Assembly: GCF_023065955.2 (NCBI RefSeq)
Contig: NW_026623008.1
Coordinates: 14,600,501-14,664,500, forward strand
Direction: 5' to 3'
Source of the DNA: Ursus arctos
Taxonomy: Eukaryota > Chordata > Mammalia > Carnivora > Ursidae
Length of the DNA: 64,000 nucleotides
Shown: positions 1 to 38,579 of the stretch, piece by piece
Layout of the letters: every line of letters begins with the position of its first letter
Numbering within the stretch: position 1 is the first letter of the stretch
Translations under genes and position numbers: made by a program
The notes under the pieces: model-generated
Database searches by the model: none
The model's input: the letters and a program-made list of their open reading frames with translations, nothing else
What the model was told of the DNA's origin: nothing

Positions 1-304
1 TGCCCCGACTAGGTTTTCATGCAGGAACCTGAGATTACAGCAGTGGGAAGTGTCTCCAACCTTCTCTTCCTTAGCGTTTTCCAAAGGACAATTTCAATGG
101 AACATTTAAAATTGTAATTTAAAATTCTCTGAGGTCCGTTGAAAAAAAGACAATACCTGATTTCTACGTGCCCCTAGAAGTGGGAAAGAAACTCATCTAT
201 TTATCTATGTATGTCTCTCCTAAAATAACATGGTGGGGTGTCACCAGGGCCCTGCAGTTTCTCCTGATAAAAGAGATCAGAACACACACACACAATACAG
301 CATC
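1..304. other. Unassigned flank at left edge
   Basis: No gene or clear repeat is recognised before the L1. A short CA run at about 284-295 matches the CA-rich sequence found after the L1 3' end and may be the left half of its target-site duplication. Confidence 0.4.
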
Positions 305-2579
305 CTTTCCTGATTAAAACCCTTCAGAGTGTAGGAATAGAAGGTACATTTCTCAATCTCATAAAAGCCATCTATGAAAAGCCTACTGCAAATATTATTC
401 TCAATGGGGAAAAGCTGGAAGCCTTTCCCTTAAGATCAGGAACACGACAAGGATGCCCACTCTCGCCACTATTATTCAACATAGTACTAGAAGTCCTTGC
501 AACAGCAATCAGACAACAAAAAGGGATCAAAGGTATTCAAATCGGCAAAGAAGAAGTCAAAATGTCTCTCTTCGCAGACGACATGATACTCTATATGGAA
601 AACCCAAAAGAAGCCACTCCCAAACTATTAGAAGTTATAGAGCAATTCAGTAACGTGGCGGGATACAAAATCAATGCTCAGAAATCAGTTGCATTTCTGT
701 ACACGAATAACGAGAACGAAGAAAGAGAAATCAGGGAATCCATCCCATTTACAATAGCACCAAAAACCATACGTTACCTTGGAATTAACTTAACCAGAGA
801 CGTAAAGGACCTTTATTCTAGAAACTATAAATCACTCTTAAAAGACATTGAGGAAGACATAAAAAGATGGGAAGATATTCCATGCTCATGGATCGGAAGA
901 ATTAACATAGTTAAAATGTCCATGCTACCCAGAGCAATCTACACTTTCAATGCTATCCCGATCAAAATACCGAGAACGTTTTTCAAAGAACTGGAACAAA
1001 TAGTCCTTAAATTTGTATGGAACCAGAAAAGACCCCGAATCTCCAAGGAACTGTTGAAAAGGAAAAACAAAGCTGGGGGCATCACAATGCCGGATTTCGA
1101 GCTGTACTACAAAGCTGTGATCACAAAGACAGCATGGTACTGGCACAAAAACAGACACATAGACCAATGGAACAGAATAGAGAGCCCAGAAATGGACCCT
1201 CAGCTCTTTGGGCAACTAATATTTGATAAAGCAGGAAAAAACATCCGGTGGGAAAAAGACAGTCTCTTCAATAAATGGTGCTGGGAAAATTGGACAGCTA
1301 CATGCAAAAGAATGAAACTTGACCACTATCTCACACCATACACAAAAATAAACTCCAAATGGATGAAAGACCTCGATGTGAGACAGGAATCCATCAAAAT
1401 TCTAGAGGAGAACATAGGCAGCAACCTCTACGACATCGGCCAAAGCAAACTTTTTCATGACACATCCCCAAAGGCAAGAGAAACAAAAGATAAAATGAAT
1501 TTATGGGACTTCATCAAGATTAAAAGTTTCTGCACATCCAAGGAAACAGTCAGAAAAACTAAGAGGCAGCCCACGGAATGGGAGAATATATTTGCAAATG
1601 ACACTACAGATAAAGGACTGGTATCCAAGATCTACAAAGAACTTCTCAAACTCAATACACGAGAAACAAATAAACAAATCAAAAAATGGGCAGAAGATAT
1701 GAACAGACACTTTTCCAATGAAGACATACAAATGGCTAACAGACACATGAAAAAATGTTCAAAATCATTAGCCATCAAGGAAATTCAAATCAAAACCACA
1801 CTGAGATACCACCTTACGCCAGTTAGAATGGCAAAAATAGACAAGGCAAGAAACAACAATTGTTGGAGAGGATGTGGAGAAAGGGGATCCCTCCTACATT
1901 GTTGGTGGGAATGCAAGTTGGTACAGCCACTCTGGAAAACCGTGTGGAGGTCCCTTAAAAAGTTAAAAATTGAGCTACCCTATGATCCAGCCATTGCACT
2001 ACTGGGTGTTTACCCCAAAGATACAGACGTAGTGAAGAGAAGGGCCATATGCACCCCAATGTTCATAGCAGCAATGTCCACAATAGCTAAATCGTGGAAG
2101 GAGCCGAGATGCCCTGCAACAGATGACTGGATTAAGAAGTTGTGGTCCATATATACAATGGAATATTACTCAGCAATCAGAAAGAATGAGTTCTCAACAT
2201 TTGCTACAACATGGACGGCACTGGAGGAGATAATGCTTAGTGAAATAAGTCAAGCAGAGAAAGACAACTATCATATGATTTCTCTCATCTATGGAACATA
2301 AGAACTAGGATGATCAGTAGGGGAAGAAAGGGATAAAGAAAGGGGGGGTAATCAGAAGGGGGAATGAAACATGAGAGACTATGGACTATGAGAAACAAAC
2401 TGAGGGCTACAGAGGGGAGGGGGGTGGGGGAATGGGATAGACCGGTGATGGGTAGTAAGGAGGGCACATATTGCATGGTGCACTGGGTGTTATACACAAC
2501 TAATGAATCATCGAGCCTTACATCGAAAACCGGGGATGTACTGTATGGTGACTAACATAATATAATAAAAAATCATTAT

Positions 2580-2583
<4 letters not shown>
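305..2583 (+). mobile_element. Young 5'-truncated LINE-1 with open ORF2 remnant
   Basis: L1 homology begins near 305 inside the reverse transcriptase region and runs through the ORF2 stop at 2299-2301 to a carnivore-type L1 3' UTR (about 2302-2575) and an AT-rich tail. The frame is open from about 310 to 2301, roughly 664 codons. It includes the thumb/palm residues [10 protein letters not shown] (RT motif with the DD pair) and the C-terminal cysteine-rich part ([18 protein letters not shown]). ORF1, the endonuclease domain and the 5' UTR are absent, so the copy cannot move on its own. The absence of stops implies recent insertion. A CA-rich run lies on both sides and could be the target duplication. 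Confidence 0.93.
310..2301 (+). pseudogene. L1 ORF2p C-terminal remnant (reverse transcriptase to Cys-rich domain)
   Basis: Continuous reading frame without a start of its own at the truncation point; the first internal ATG is at 562. It covers part of the reverse transcriptase fingers/palm, the FADD catalytic motif, the thumb and the zinc-knuckle-like C-terminus. Endonuclease residues are missing by 5' truncation. It is classed as a pseudogene because it is a dead fragment, although no frameshift or stop interrupts it. Confidence 0.85.
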
Positions 2584-2621
<38 letters not shown>

Positions 2622-2636
2622 ACACACGCACACAGC
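2584..2636. repeat. (CA)n microsatellite after the L1 tail
   Basis: About 50 bp of CA dinucleotides interrupted by CG-containing units, directly following the L1 3' end. Confidence 0.9.
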
Positions 2637-2735
2637 CGAAACAGTTGACTACTTGTGCCTAGCCAGGAGCCCACCCCATGGCCAAGCAAGCCTCGGGCCC
2701 AGAACTCTTTGAATGATTGACTCCCTGCAGTATTT

Positions 2736-2926
2736 TTTTAAAAGATTTTATTTATTTATTCGAGAGAGATAGAGACAGCCAGCGAGAGAGGGAACACAAG
2801 CAGGGGGAGTGGGAGAGGAAGAAGCAGGCTCATAGCAGAAGAGCCTGATGTGGGGCTCGATCCCATAACGCCGGGATCACACCCTGAGCCAGGCAGACGC
2901 TTAACCGCTGTGCCACCCAGGCGCCC
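2736..2926 (-). mobile_element. CAN SINE (tRNA-Lys-derived)
   Basis: Reverse-oriented SINE with the A/T-rich tail on the left and the tRNA-like head ending in ggcgcccc on the right. It is flanked by the perfect 15-bp duplication ctccctgcagtattt at 2721-2735 and 2927-2941, so the insertion is recent. Confidence 0.95.
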
Positions 2927-3299
2927 CTCCCTGCAGTATTTACACGTCCCTTGACTTCATATTTAAGGTGGAAGAAAGGGATTGAAACCTTTTGCTCTCT
3001 CTTGGGGTCCTGCTTCTCCCTCCACACCATCATCAGGAGAATTGAAGTGAAGATGCTCCCTAATCCCTAAACAATGGTAAGTCCCATCCTCTGTTTCAGA
3101 AATAGGCCGACTCAGATGTGCGCTGCTGCAGAGAAGAGTTCAACTCCAAGTTTACGATAACAGCAAAGCTCATTATTAACACGTGTTTGTTGTCGGAAAC
3201 CACTAAGTTCAAAGACAGTGGAGTAGACTTTGTGAACTTTCACACACTATTCAAACTAAAAGTTCATTTTTTAAAAAACTTGAGACCATGAATGAGTTA

Positions 3300-3871
3300 G
3301 ACCAAATTTTTCAAAGAAGTGCTCATAATGTTAAAAAGGTGTTGATGGAAAATGTCTATTGAGATATTACACACAGAAACTTGCACAAGCCAGAGTATAC
3401 ATCTAGATGCATTTTCGTCAAATGGACATACCCCGATCAAGAAAGAGAATGTCACCAGCCCCTAAATGCCTCCTTGAGTCCGCTTCTAGTAACTACGTCC
3501 CAAGAGCAACTACTCTCCTGACCTCTAACACTGGAGATAGGTTTCACCTGCCTTTGAACTTTATGCAGGTGGAATCGTATTAATCGTTCTTTTTTATGTT
3601 TGCCTTCCCTACTGATCAGTATATTTGTAAAATATATCCATGCCGTTGCACGTAGCTGTAGGTACTTTTATGGCTGTTTAGTAGTCCGTTGGGTGAACAT
3701 AAAATTTATCCAGTCTACTGTAGGTGGCCATTTGAGTTGTTTCCAGTTTTACACTATGTGAAATAGTGCTGCTACAAACATTCTTGGGGAAATATGTATG
3801 CATTCCTGTGGGTCTATACCTAGGAGTGAAAATACCAGGTGCCCATTTGATGTATAAGTTTCAACGTGTTT
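3300..3871 (-). mobile_element. Old L1M fragment
   Basis: Diverged L1 sequence on the minus strand, recognisable by phrases such as gccatttgagttgtttccag and cctgtgggtctatacctagg that are typical of antisense L1 sequence. Boundaries are approximate. Confidence 0.6.
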
Positions 3872-3886
3872 AAATTCACCAGTTCA

Positions 3887-4029
3887 GGGGCGCCTGGGTA
3901 GCTCAGTCGGTTAAGCCTCTGCCTTCAGCTCAGATTATGATCCTGGGTCCTGGGATGGAGCCCCGAGTTGGGCTCCCTGCTCAGCGGAGAGCCTGTTTCT
4001 CCCTCTCCCCCTGCCCCTCACCCCCACTC

Positions 4030-4060
<31 letters not shown>

Positions 4061-4123
4061 TGTGTGTGTGTGTGCGCGCGCGCGCGCATGTGCTCTCTCT
4101 CTCAAAAAATCTTGAAAAAAAAT
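3887..4123 (+). mobile_element. CAN SINE with expanded GT tract
   Basis: SINE head gggg-cgcctgggtagctcagtcgg, then a (GT)n/(GC)n microsatellite at about 4029-4088 in the pyrimidine-rich region, then an A-rich tail. Flanks are aaattcaccagttca (3872-3886) and aaattcaccaattca (4124-4138), one mismatch. Confidence 0.93.
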
Positions 4124-4479
4124 AAATTCACCAATTCAAAGATGAAGCATTTTGCAGTTGCCTTACTTTTACAGGCTAGCCTGCTATCCCTGCTTACTGC
4201 ACAGCGTGGAACCACGGCTGTCCTGAGGGACCAAGTGAGCTCTGAAATAAATGGGTTAGGCTGTGCTTATTTACTCAAGCAATGCCAAGGTGGGTCTCAG
4301 GCTAGACAAATGTCTCCTTGCCTTGGAGGCTCACTCCCACACACACACACAGAGATCTGGCCATGCCTACCCAACCATTTCACACACCTTCCAGGGTCTC
4401 TTACTCACACCGAGCCTTGGCGGTAAGGAATAGAGCTACCCATGATTACAGGCACATTTAAAACCTGGCAACACCACAA

Positions 4480-4935
4480 AATTCACGTCCTGAAGGATAG
4501 CTTCGTTTCTTGTTAAAGAATAACTCACTGACCCAAATAAATTATGTAGACCTTGTTTGGATCCCAATCTGAATAACTGTAAAACAAAATAAAACGATGG
4601 GGAAATCTGAATATCAACTGCAGAGTAAGTGTTATTATGGAGTTCATGTTAATTTTTTTAAAGATGATAATAGTATGGTTAATGGTGTTTTTGTGTTTGT
4701 TTGTTTTTTTTAAGAATTCTTCTCTCTTAAAGATAGATACTGAAGTATTTGTAAATGAAATGTAATGTCTGGGATTTGCTTTAGAGTAATGGGGGGAGGG
4801 TTAGGAAGGTATAAATGAATAAAATAATGGCTGTTTGTGGGTAATTGTTGATGCTGGATAACAGGTATATGGGTTTCACTAAATTCTATTTTTTGCGTAT
4901 GTTTGAAGTTTCCCATTAAAAACGAAGTCAAGAAA
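4480..4935 (+). mobile_element. Old L1M 3' end
   Basis: Matches the usual 3' terminal region of mammalian-wide L1M elements (tctgggatttgctttagagtaat, tatgtttgaagtttcccatt). No coding capacity. Confidence 0.6.
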
Positions 4936-5171
4936 AGGAAAGAAAAAAGAAGTCACTCAGTACAAATCCCTTTATCAGCCATTCCTAACAGTGCCTTTGG
5001 GTACCAGGGCACTGCTATTAACAGGCAGTTGATTTTGGGCAAGTTGCTCCATGTCTTGGGGCCTTAGCTTATTCATCGGAAAAATGTGGACTTCGGGTGA
5101 GATTTCTCTTTGAGGGTCCTAAGAAGGGAAAAGGACTATGGGCTTGTAGAGAGAGGCGCCCTAATGGCATG

Positions 5172-5690
5172 AGGGGTGGGGGTGGGTGTTTTGGAAAAGA
5201 ATTCACAATAGCTGTATTTGCAGTCTTGAGAAAGGAAAACTTTATTACTATTATAAAAACCGAGTAGAAACAGAAGTGGAAAGGGAAAAACAAAGGAATC
5301 CACACACAGACAAGGGTAGTAGTAAGCAGTAGAGGAGAATAAGGCAAAGTTACATCAGCTCGGGTACGTACAACACGCAACCTCATCAGCTGGGGAAGCC
5401 CCGTGGAGACAGCCAGGCTGGAGTCCCCATTGAGAGGCCTGGGCGGGAGCGTCCTCCCCTCAAGTGAGACTTCCAACTGACCCTCCCCATAAGGGCCATA
5501 TTTATAGGGCAAATAATGGAGTCTGAAGTTAAACGTTTGTTCTCCTGCATGCGGTTTGGAGCAAGCTGCATTCCTCTGTTACCATGTCTTTACGTCTTCC
5601 AGGAGCCTGAGGTGGATGTGTTTGCCTCCCCTCCGGATTCCACTCTGGGGGGCCAGCCCAGCCTGGAGCCGAAGGGGATATAAGGCAAGA
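5172..5690 (-). mobile_element. Probable solitary LTR (endogenous retrovirus-like)
   Basis: On the minus strand there is a TATA-like CTATAAA near 5501-5507 and, about 260 nt downstream, an AATAAA signal (tttatt at 5241-5246) followed by a T-rich stretch, the spacing expected of an LTR U3-R-U5. Family not recognised, ends approximate, and no internal retroviral sequence is present. Confidence 0.4.
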
Positions 5691-5730
5691 TTTATAGCTC
5701 TTTGGTGTCCAGACCAGAAGGGCTAGTTCT

Positions 5731-5739
5731 TTTAAGATT

Positions 5740-5778
<39 letters not shown>

Positions 5779-5953
5779 TTTGAGAGAGAGAGGGAGCACA
5801 AGTGGAGGGGGGAGGAACAAGGGGCAGAGGGAGAAGGAGAAGCAGACTCTCCACTGAGCAGGGAGCCCAAGTTGGAACTTGATCCCAGGACCCTCAGAGT
5901 ATGACCTGAGCAGAAGGCTGAGACACTCAACCGAGTGAGCCACCCAGTCACCC
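5731..5953 (-). mobile_element. CAN SINE with (TTTA)n tail
   Basis: Reverse-oriented SINE whose tail has grown into a (TTTA)n run at 5741-5782. Flanked by a 17-bp duplication with one mismatch (ccagaagggctagttct at 5714-5730; copy at 5954-5970). Confidence 0.93.
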
Positions 5954-6120
5954 CCAGAAGGGCCAGTTCTGACCTGGAGGCCAGCTAATGTCAACTAACC
6001 AGGCTCCCAAGGTCACTCATGCAGGACAAGTCTCACAAACGACATTCTTTAGCCTGCCTGTGTGGGTGCAGATCTGGGTGGTCGGTTAGGCAGGACAAAT
6101 CACAGAAACCCTCATCCATA

Positions 6121-6250
6121 TAGTACAGTGGGCAAGGACTTAACAATCAGGGCCACGTGAACTTTAATCTCAGCTCTGACACCGCATGTGACCACAGATT
6201 GTCACCACCCTTTCCATGCCTCAGTTTCCTTATCTATAAAAATGACGTTC
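6121..6250 (+). repeat. MIR SINE
   Basis: Contains the MIR signature atgcctcagtttccttatct after a diverged tRNA-like half. It lies just upstream of the PINK1 CpG island. Confidence 0.65.
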
Positions 6251-6597
6251 ATGGGCGAAAATGAAATTAACAGATGTAAAGACTCTGGCGCGGGGGGTGA
6301 TTGTCAATACATATGAGTTTCCTTTCTCAGTTTCTCGATTTTGCCCAGGACCAGCGCTGGTCACACTCATAACACTTAATCCCTCCACGCCAGGTTCAAA
6401 GTGCACACGGCCGGCCGAGAAGCTACCCGCCGCGCAGGTGCGCGCACGGCGCCCCCTCGCGCCCAACCCGGGAACCGCCGGAGCGGCGGCCCCGCCCCCG
6501 GCGCCCGCGCCTGCGCAGAGGCACCGCCCCGAAGTTTGTTGTGGTGCGGAGCGTCCCGGACGCCTGAGGCGGCTGGGAACCCGGTCGCGGTGCCGCC

Positions 6598-25923
<19,326 letters not shown>

Positions 25924-26224
25924 GGGCTCCGCTGTAGCTGGTGTCTCACTAAAAGAGCTTAGCAACGTCTGTGTGGTGCTGGTCTGTGAGTGCTGCGGGC
26001 GGGGTCCCAGGCGCGAGGGCGGGCGGCGCGAGGAGGAGGGCGCGGAGAGGCTGGTCAGCGCTAGAGAAGGCCTCTGGTTTGGCAAACGGAAGGAACCCCT
26101 GGTGGCAAAGTTCATGGTCTGTAGCTACTAACTAACTAACTCACCCTAGCTGTGCGATTTTAGGTGCATCGTGTAACCTGTGTGAGGTTCTCTCACCTGT
26201 GCTGTGGGAACCTGGACTAGAGCG

Positions 26225-26455
26225 GAGCTAGAGGAGCTGGCAGACTTTCTGCGGAGGGTCCGATGGTAAATACTCCAACTGTCGTGGCTACGCCACTGTT
26301 GTTACAGCACAAAAGCAGTCTGAAATATGTAAATATACTGAAATTTGAATTTCATGTGTCACTAAGTTTTTTTTCAACTATTTAGAAATGTGAAAACCAC
26401 TTTTGGCTTGCAGGCCAGACTGGCCCACAGGCCATAGTTTGCCAACCCCTGGTCT
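26225..26455. mobile_element. hAT/Charlie-like DNA transposon relic in PINK1 3' UTR
   Basis: Degenerate copy of a mammalian element whose ends read ggcagacttt and tagtttgccaacccctggtc, with gcttgcaggccagactggcc between. Non-autonomous. I recognise the class, not a certain family name. Confidence 0.55.
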
Positions 26456-27042
26456 AGGGCCTAACTCTAGAAAGAATCACTAGGCCCCCTGTAAGTGCTA
26501 ACAACATGGTAAGATCGGAGTACAAATCTGCAGCTGAGAAGAGGGTCTGGGTGTTAACTGTGGGCCAAAAAGCCCTACCTTCCTCACAGACCTCTGCGAA
26601 GTCCAGGGCCGCGTGGATCTGTTCGAAGAGGGTCCAGGCAAGGCAGGGGCTATTAGGGCAGCACGAGACCCCAGGAATGGACTCTGGCTCATTTGAAAGT
26701 GGCAGCCAGGACCTCGGTGTGCATGTTTCCTGAGCTAAGGCAGACATTTGCCCAGGTCAGTATATTCAGGTATCAGAACAAAAAGACAGCCAGCAAGGCC
26801 TGGAAAGCTCGGCGGTGTCTCTGAGGAAGTACTTCACGGAGCTCCTCCAGCTACTGAATCAAGTCTAACAGAGCTAGAAGCAGTGATGAAATGGAAATTA
26901 ACTGTGGTGGTTTACTTGCTGATTCGTCTTTTGACTAGCATTTCTTACAGGAATTATGAAGGATTAAACGCACATTTACACCCGAAGAACACCTACTTGC
27001 TCTGAACTGCAGATGTGGCTTTAAGAGTGATTCTTACACCTT

Positions 27043-27048
27043 AATAAA
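27043..27048 (+). terminator. PINK1: PINK1 poly(A) signal AATAAA
   Basis: Canonical AATAAA 1.12 kb after the stop codon, in ccttaataaagac; cleavage is expected at about 27058-27070. Confidence 0.8.
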
Positions 27049-27065
27049 GACAAAATTCTGTGAGT

Positions 27066-27588
27066 AGAGATCAACAATGGGGACGGGATTTCACATAGAA
27101 TTTTACACATGCTTTTTAGAAATCAACTACTGCCTAAAGCAAGGTACACATACATGTCAACTCTATAATCCTATTAGAAAGTCAAACACCTCGTGTATTA
27201 TTAACTATGTCCTCTCCCCCAAAGTTCTAGGATTTCACACTTAGGGAAATGCAGGCCACGGCAGCAACGCTTTTGTGTCTCACCATTGCTCAACAGCATT
27301 CCCACCACAGCAAGGCACACGGGGCCAGACGAAGTTGGAGGGCAATGTTTATCATAGAAATGAGAGTGACCACATATGAAAAATACCACTTAGCATTAGG
27401 TGGAAAAACTCCATTAAAAATCAGTCTCTAACCCCCACCCCCTGGTACTCAATGCTGCATCTCCCCCTGAGGTAAGGCTGTGCCACTGTCACACAGCTTA
27501 ACACACACACAAATCCCACCATAAAGGAAGCCCCAATCCTACATAAGCCCCATCTGCGTGTTTTAAGGAGTCCCAGGGCTCTGCCCCC
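27066..27588. other. Tail-to-tail PINK1/DDOST gap, includes DDOST 3' UTR
   Basis: About 520 bp between the PINK1 poly(A) signal and the DDOST stop. On the minus strand I find no AATAAA or ATTAAA; the best variant is GATAAA (tttatc at 27348-27353), which would give a 3' UTR of roughly 250 nt. No other gene is seen. Confidence 0.6.
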
Positions 27589-36060
<8,472 letters not shown>

Positions 36061-37895
36061 CGGTGGTCCTCACAGGACCAGGATCGACTCGGGACGAGGA
36101 ACCAGGCCCCACCTCCGCCATCTCCAGGGAGGAAGGGTTGGAAAACTAAGATGAGGGACAGGAGCCCTTTGAATCTCCTTCCGCTGACGGACCCAGGGGC
36201 CTTGGGACAGGCCTGTCCTGCCCGGCCTGGTGGCCCACGTTGGAGCCGGCGTGGATGGGCGGCGAACCGGCCTACCGACTGAAACTCTCAAGCTGGGTTC
36301 ATTTCCCAGCACCGCCCCGCACCCCCCGCACTGACCTTGCTGCTGGGGCTTTTCACTTCTCTCCAGGCCTCTCTCCTAGGCTGCAAATAGAAATGATAGC
36401 GAGGCCCAGCTCTCCCGCTTACCTGCGTGCCTTTGCAAAAGCCTGGGCTGGCGGGAGCTCTCGGGCAGCTTCTGAAGCACTTGGTGCAGACAGTAGTGCT
36501 GCCTCCCACCCCTTCTAAATTGGCGGGGCTCTTCCCAGCCCCACCATGGGTCTGAGTGAAAGCTACCACAAGCAGCGCCAAGATTTCAGCTGCTTTCTGG
36601 GTCCCAACCACTATTCTGCAGCAAATGGTGAAGGTAGTTGTGGAGAGAGAAGGTAGCTAATCTTTTTTGACCTTTCACACTTGTCCACGAAGCCAAGAAT
36701 GTGGGGGCAAAAGTCAAAATCTCCCTCCATCCATCTCCTTAACTGATTCTACCTCCTCTCCATCTCCACTGGCTCCACTGCGAGTTCAGCCTCACCCCTA
36801 CCTCAGGCGCCCCAGTTCAGCGCGCCTGCCCTTCTGCATATGATCCTACATCAGTCCACCCCAAACTCAGACCCAGTGGTGCCATTTGGTAGCTTAGGAG
36901 TCTGCCACAGCTCGGGGACACCCAAGACTCCTTACTCAGGTCTCCACCAAAACTGATCTCGGCAGCCACATCCTCCTCTCAACACTGCTCAGGGCTTCCC
37001 TGTGGCAAGTCTCCAACCTTTAACAAACTCCCCACCTCCTGCCTTTGCTCACGCCCCCCGCCATTCCCCTCTTAGCCTCCCAGGATCATCTCCATCCTTT
37101 ATGTCTGCGCCACCCTTCACAAGGGCACTCTGTTCCCCCATAAAGACCTGATCTTCCTTCCTCAACGTGGGTACTGCAGCCGGCCTGCAGTTAGACTGGT
37201 CTCCGCAGTTGCCCGAGCACCTTCCACCCCAGCTGCTCCAGGGCGTGAGTTTGGCCCTGGCAAGTGGCTTGTGGATCCGCCACAGTCATTATTGCAAAAT
37301 ACGGAGGAGAACGAACAAGGGGGACTAAGGCAAGGCACCTGCTATGTGCCCGGAACATCACCGACTATCTCACTGAACCTTCACAATGTCCCTAGGAGGC
37401 AGCTGTTCCCCTTTCACAGATGGGGCCCGGAGTGAAATGAGTCTCCTCTTCAACCAAAGGCCAAGACTCTTCCCTCGATGGTTGGGCCCTCCTGCAGGCC
37501 AGGCCTGGGATACGAAGGCCAAGGGGAGGAGTGTGTCCTCAGTAGCCCCGACGGCCTGGGTTCTGGCCACATCAGGGCATCCAGTTCCAGCACAGCCCCT
37601 GAGGACTGTCAAAACCTGGCCTTTTTCTGGGTTTCAGCAAGACACAATCCCTACTTTCCAAAACGAGGACTCTGCTTTCCTGACTCACAAATCTTTTGAG
37701 AATCTAATGACAGTTCAGGTGCTCTCCTCAGAAAAATGCACTAGTACTCACAAGTGTGGGCAGTGGCAGAAAGCCTGTGGCCTGTTTTAAAGGCATCGGG
37801 TAGTTAAGAAACTGCTCCAAAAAGGGCTTCCCCGTGAAGGCCAGGCAGCAGTGGCAGGAGGGGCCCCTGTGACACCGTCAGAGGACTGGGGAAGG
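36061..37895. other. Intergenic between DDOST promoter and KIF17 3' end
   Basis: GC-moderate sequence without gene homology. 36660-37300 looks like old L2-type sequence, and 37330-37440 is a reversed MIR (ctatctcactgaaccttcac, tttcacagatggggcccgga). The frames in this stretch show no conserved motif. Nothing else is recognised. Confidence 0.5.
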
Positions 37896-38409
37896 AGCTT
37901 ATCGGTAAGAGGCAGTTTATTGGGGCAGCTTCATGCGAAGCCTCCTCTAGGCCACGACAGCTGGGCGTGTGCAGTGGAGCAGCTGCTCCAGGACTCCCGC
38001 GCCCACGCCATCCGGCTTCCCCCAGGAAGGGGAGCTGGTGGACCGAGGCACGATCGTCCATCCCCAAGATGCTGTCCTTGATTCACACGGAAGTTGCTGC
38101 CCACTCCGTCGGGGCTGCTGGTGAACGCCTTGAGGTTTCTGAGCCCATCGAGGCACGGAATAACACGGGTGGGCAGGAACGGCGAGCTGTGGCAGGTGAG
38201 CGGCTGGAACACTGGCGCGGCATGGGGAGTCGGAGCGCACCTCTGCGAGGACGGGTGACAGAGAAGGGAAAGCCTCTTCCCAGGGCAAGGACCCCCTCGG
38301 GCGTCTGCACACCCTGGGGGCAGGGGGGAGGAGGCCTGGCTGGGGCTGCCCTGGGGGCCTGGCAGTCTCACAGAAGCCCCCAAGGCAGGGCAGCAGCAGG
38401 AGGCCCTGT
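37896..38409 (-). other. KIF17: KIF17 3' UTR
   Basis: About 510 nt between the stop at 38410-38412 and the poly(A) signal at 37916-37921, uninterrupted by repeats. Confidence 0.75.
37916..37921 (-). terminator. KIF17: KIF17 poly(A) signal AATAAA
   Basis: tttatt on the plus strand, that is AATAAACTGCC on the gene strand, at a suitable distance from the stop. Confidence 0.75.
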
Positions 38410-38579
38410 TCACAGAGGCTCACTGGCAAAGCTGCTTTTGCTTTTCTTACGCCTGGCTTTGGTGAAGGGGATGTCAAGGGACTCGAGGCGGAAGGGCCGG
38501 GGCTGGGGCATTTCGGGGGCCTGGGTAGGCGAGACGGCAGCGGTGTTGCTGAGTGGGGAGCTGAGGCCGGGGGGGCGAG
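38410..38579 (-). CDS. KIF17: KIF17 terminal coding exon (exon 15)
   Basis: Stop TGA at 38410-38412. Encodes [20 protein letters not shown] to [20 protein letters not shown] and [12 protein letters not shown]. Two acceptors are possible: cacag|CGCATCACAG (exon from 38589) gives a residue match to the orthologue (HHSSPP) but runs out of frame at a C7 run (38569-38575); cacag|CTCGCC (exon from 38579) keeps the conserved C-terminus in frame. Confidence 0.85.

Larger units (their letters stand above)
25924..27065 (+). other. PINK1: PINK1 3' UTR
   Basis: About 1.1 kb from the stop to just past the poly(A) signal at 27043. The distal part (tcttacaggaattatgaagg, aactgcagatgtggctttaa) resembles the end of the human PINK1 3' UTR as I remember it. 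Contains a local CpG cluster at about 25985-26055 and a hAT-like transposon at about 26225-26455. Confidence 0.8.

Noticed and set aside
2584..2636. CRISPR-like or other spaced repeat array
   Set aside because: Simple CA microsatellite; the window is mammalian and contains no spaced direct-repeat array.
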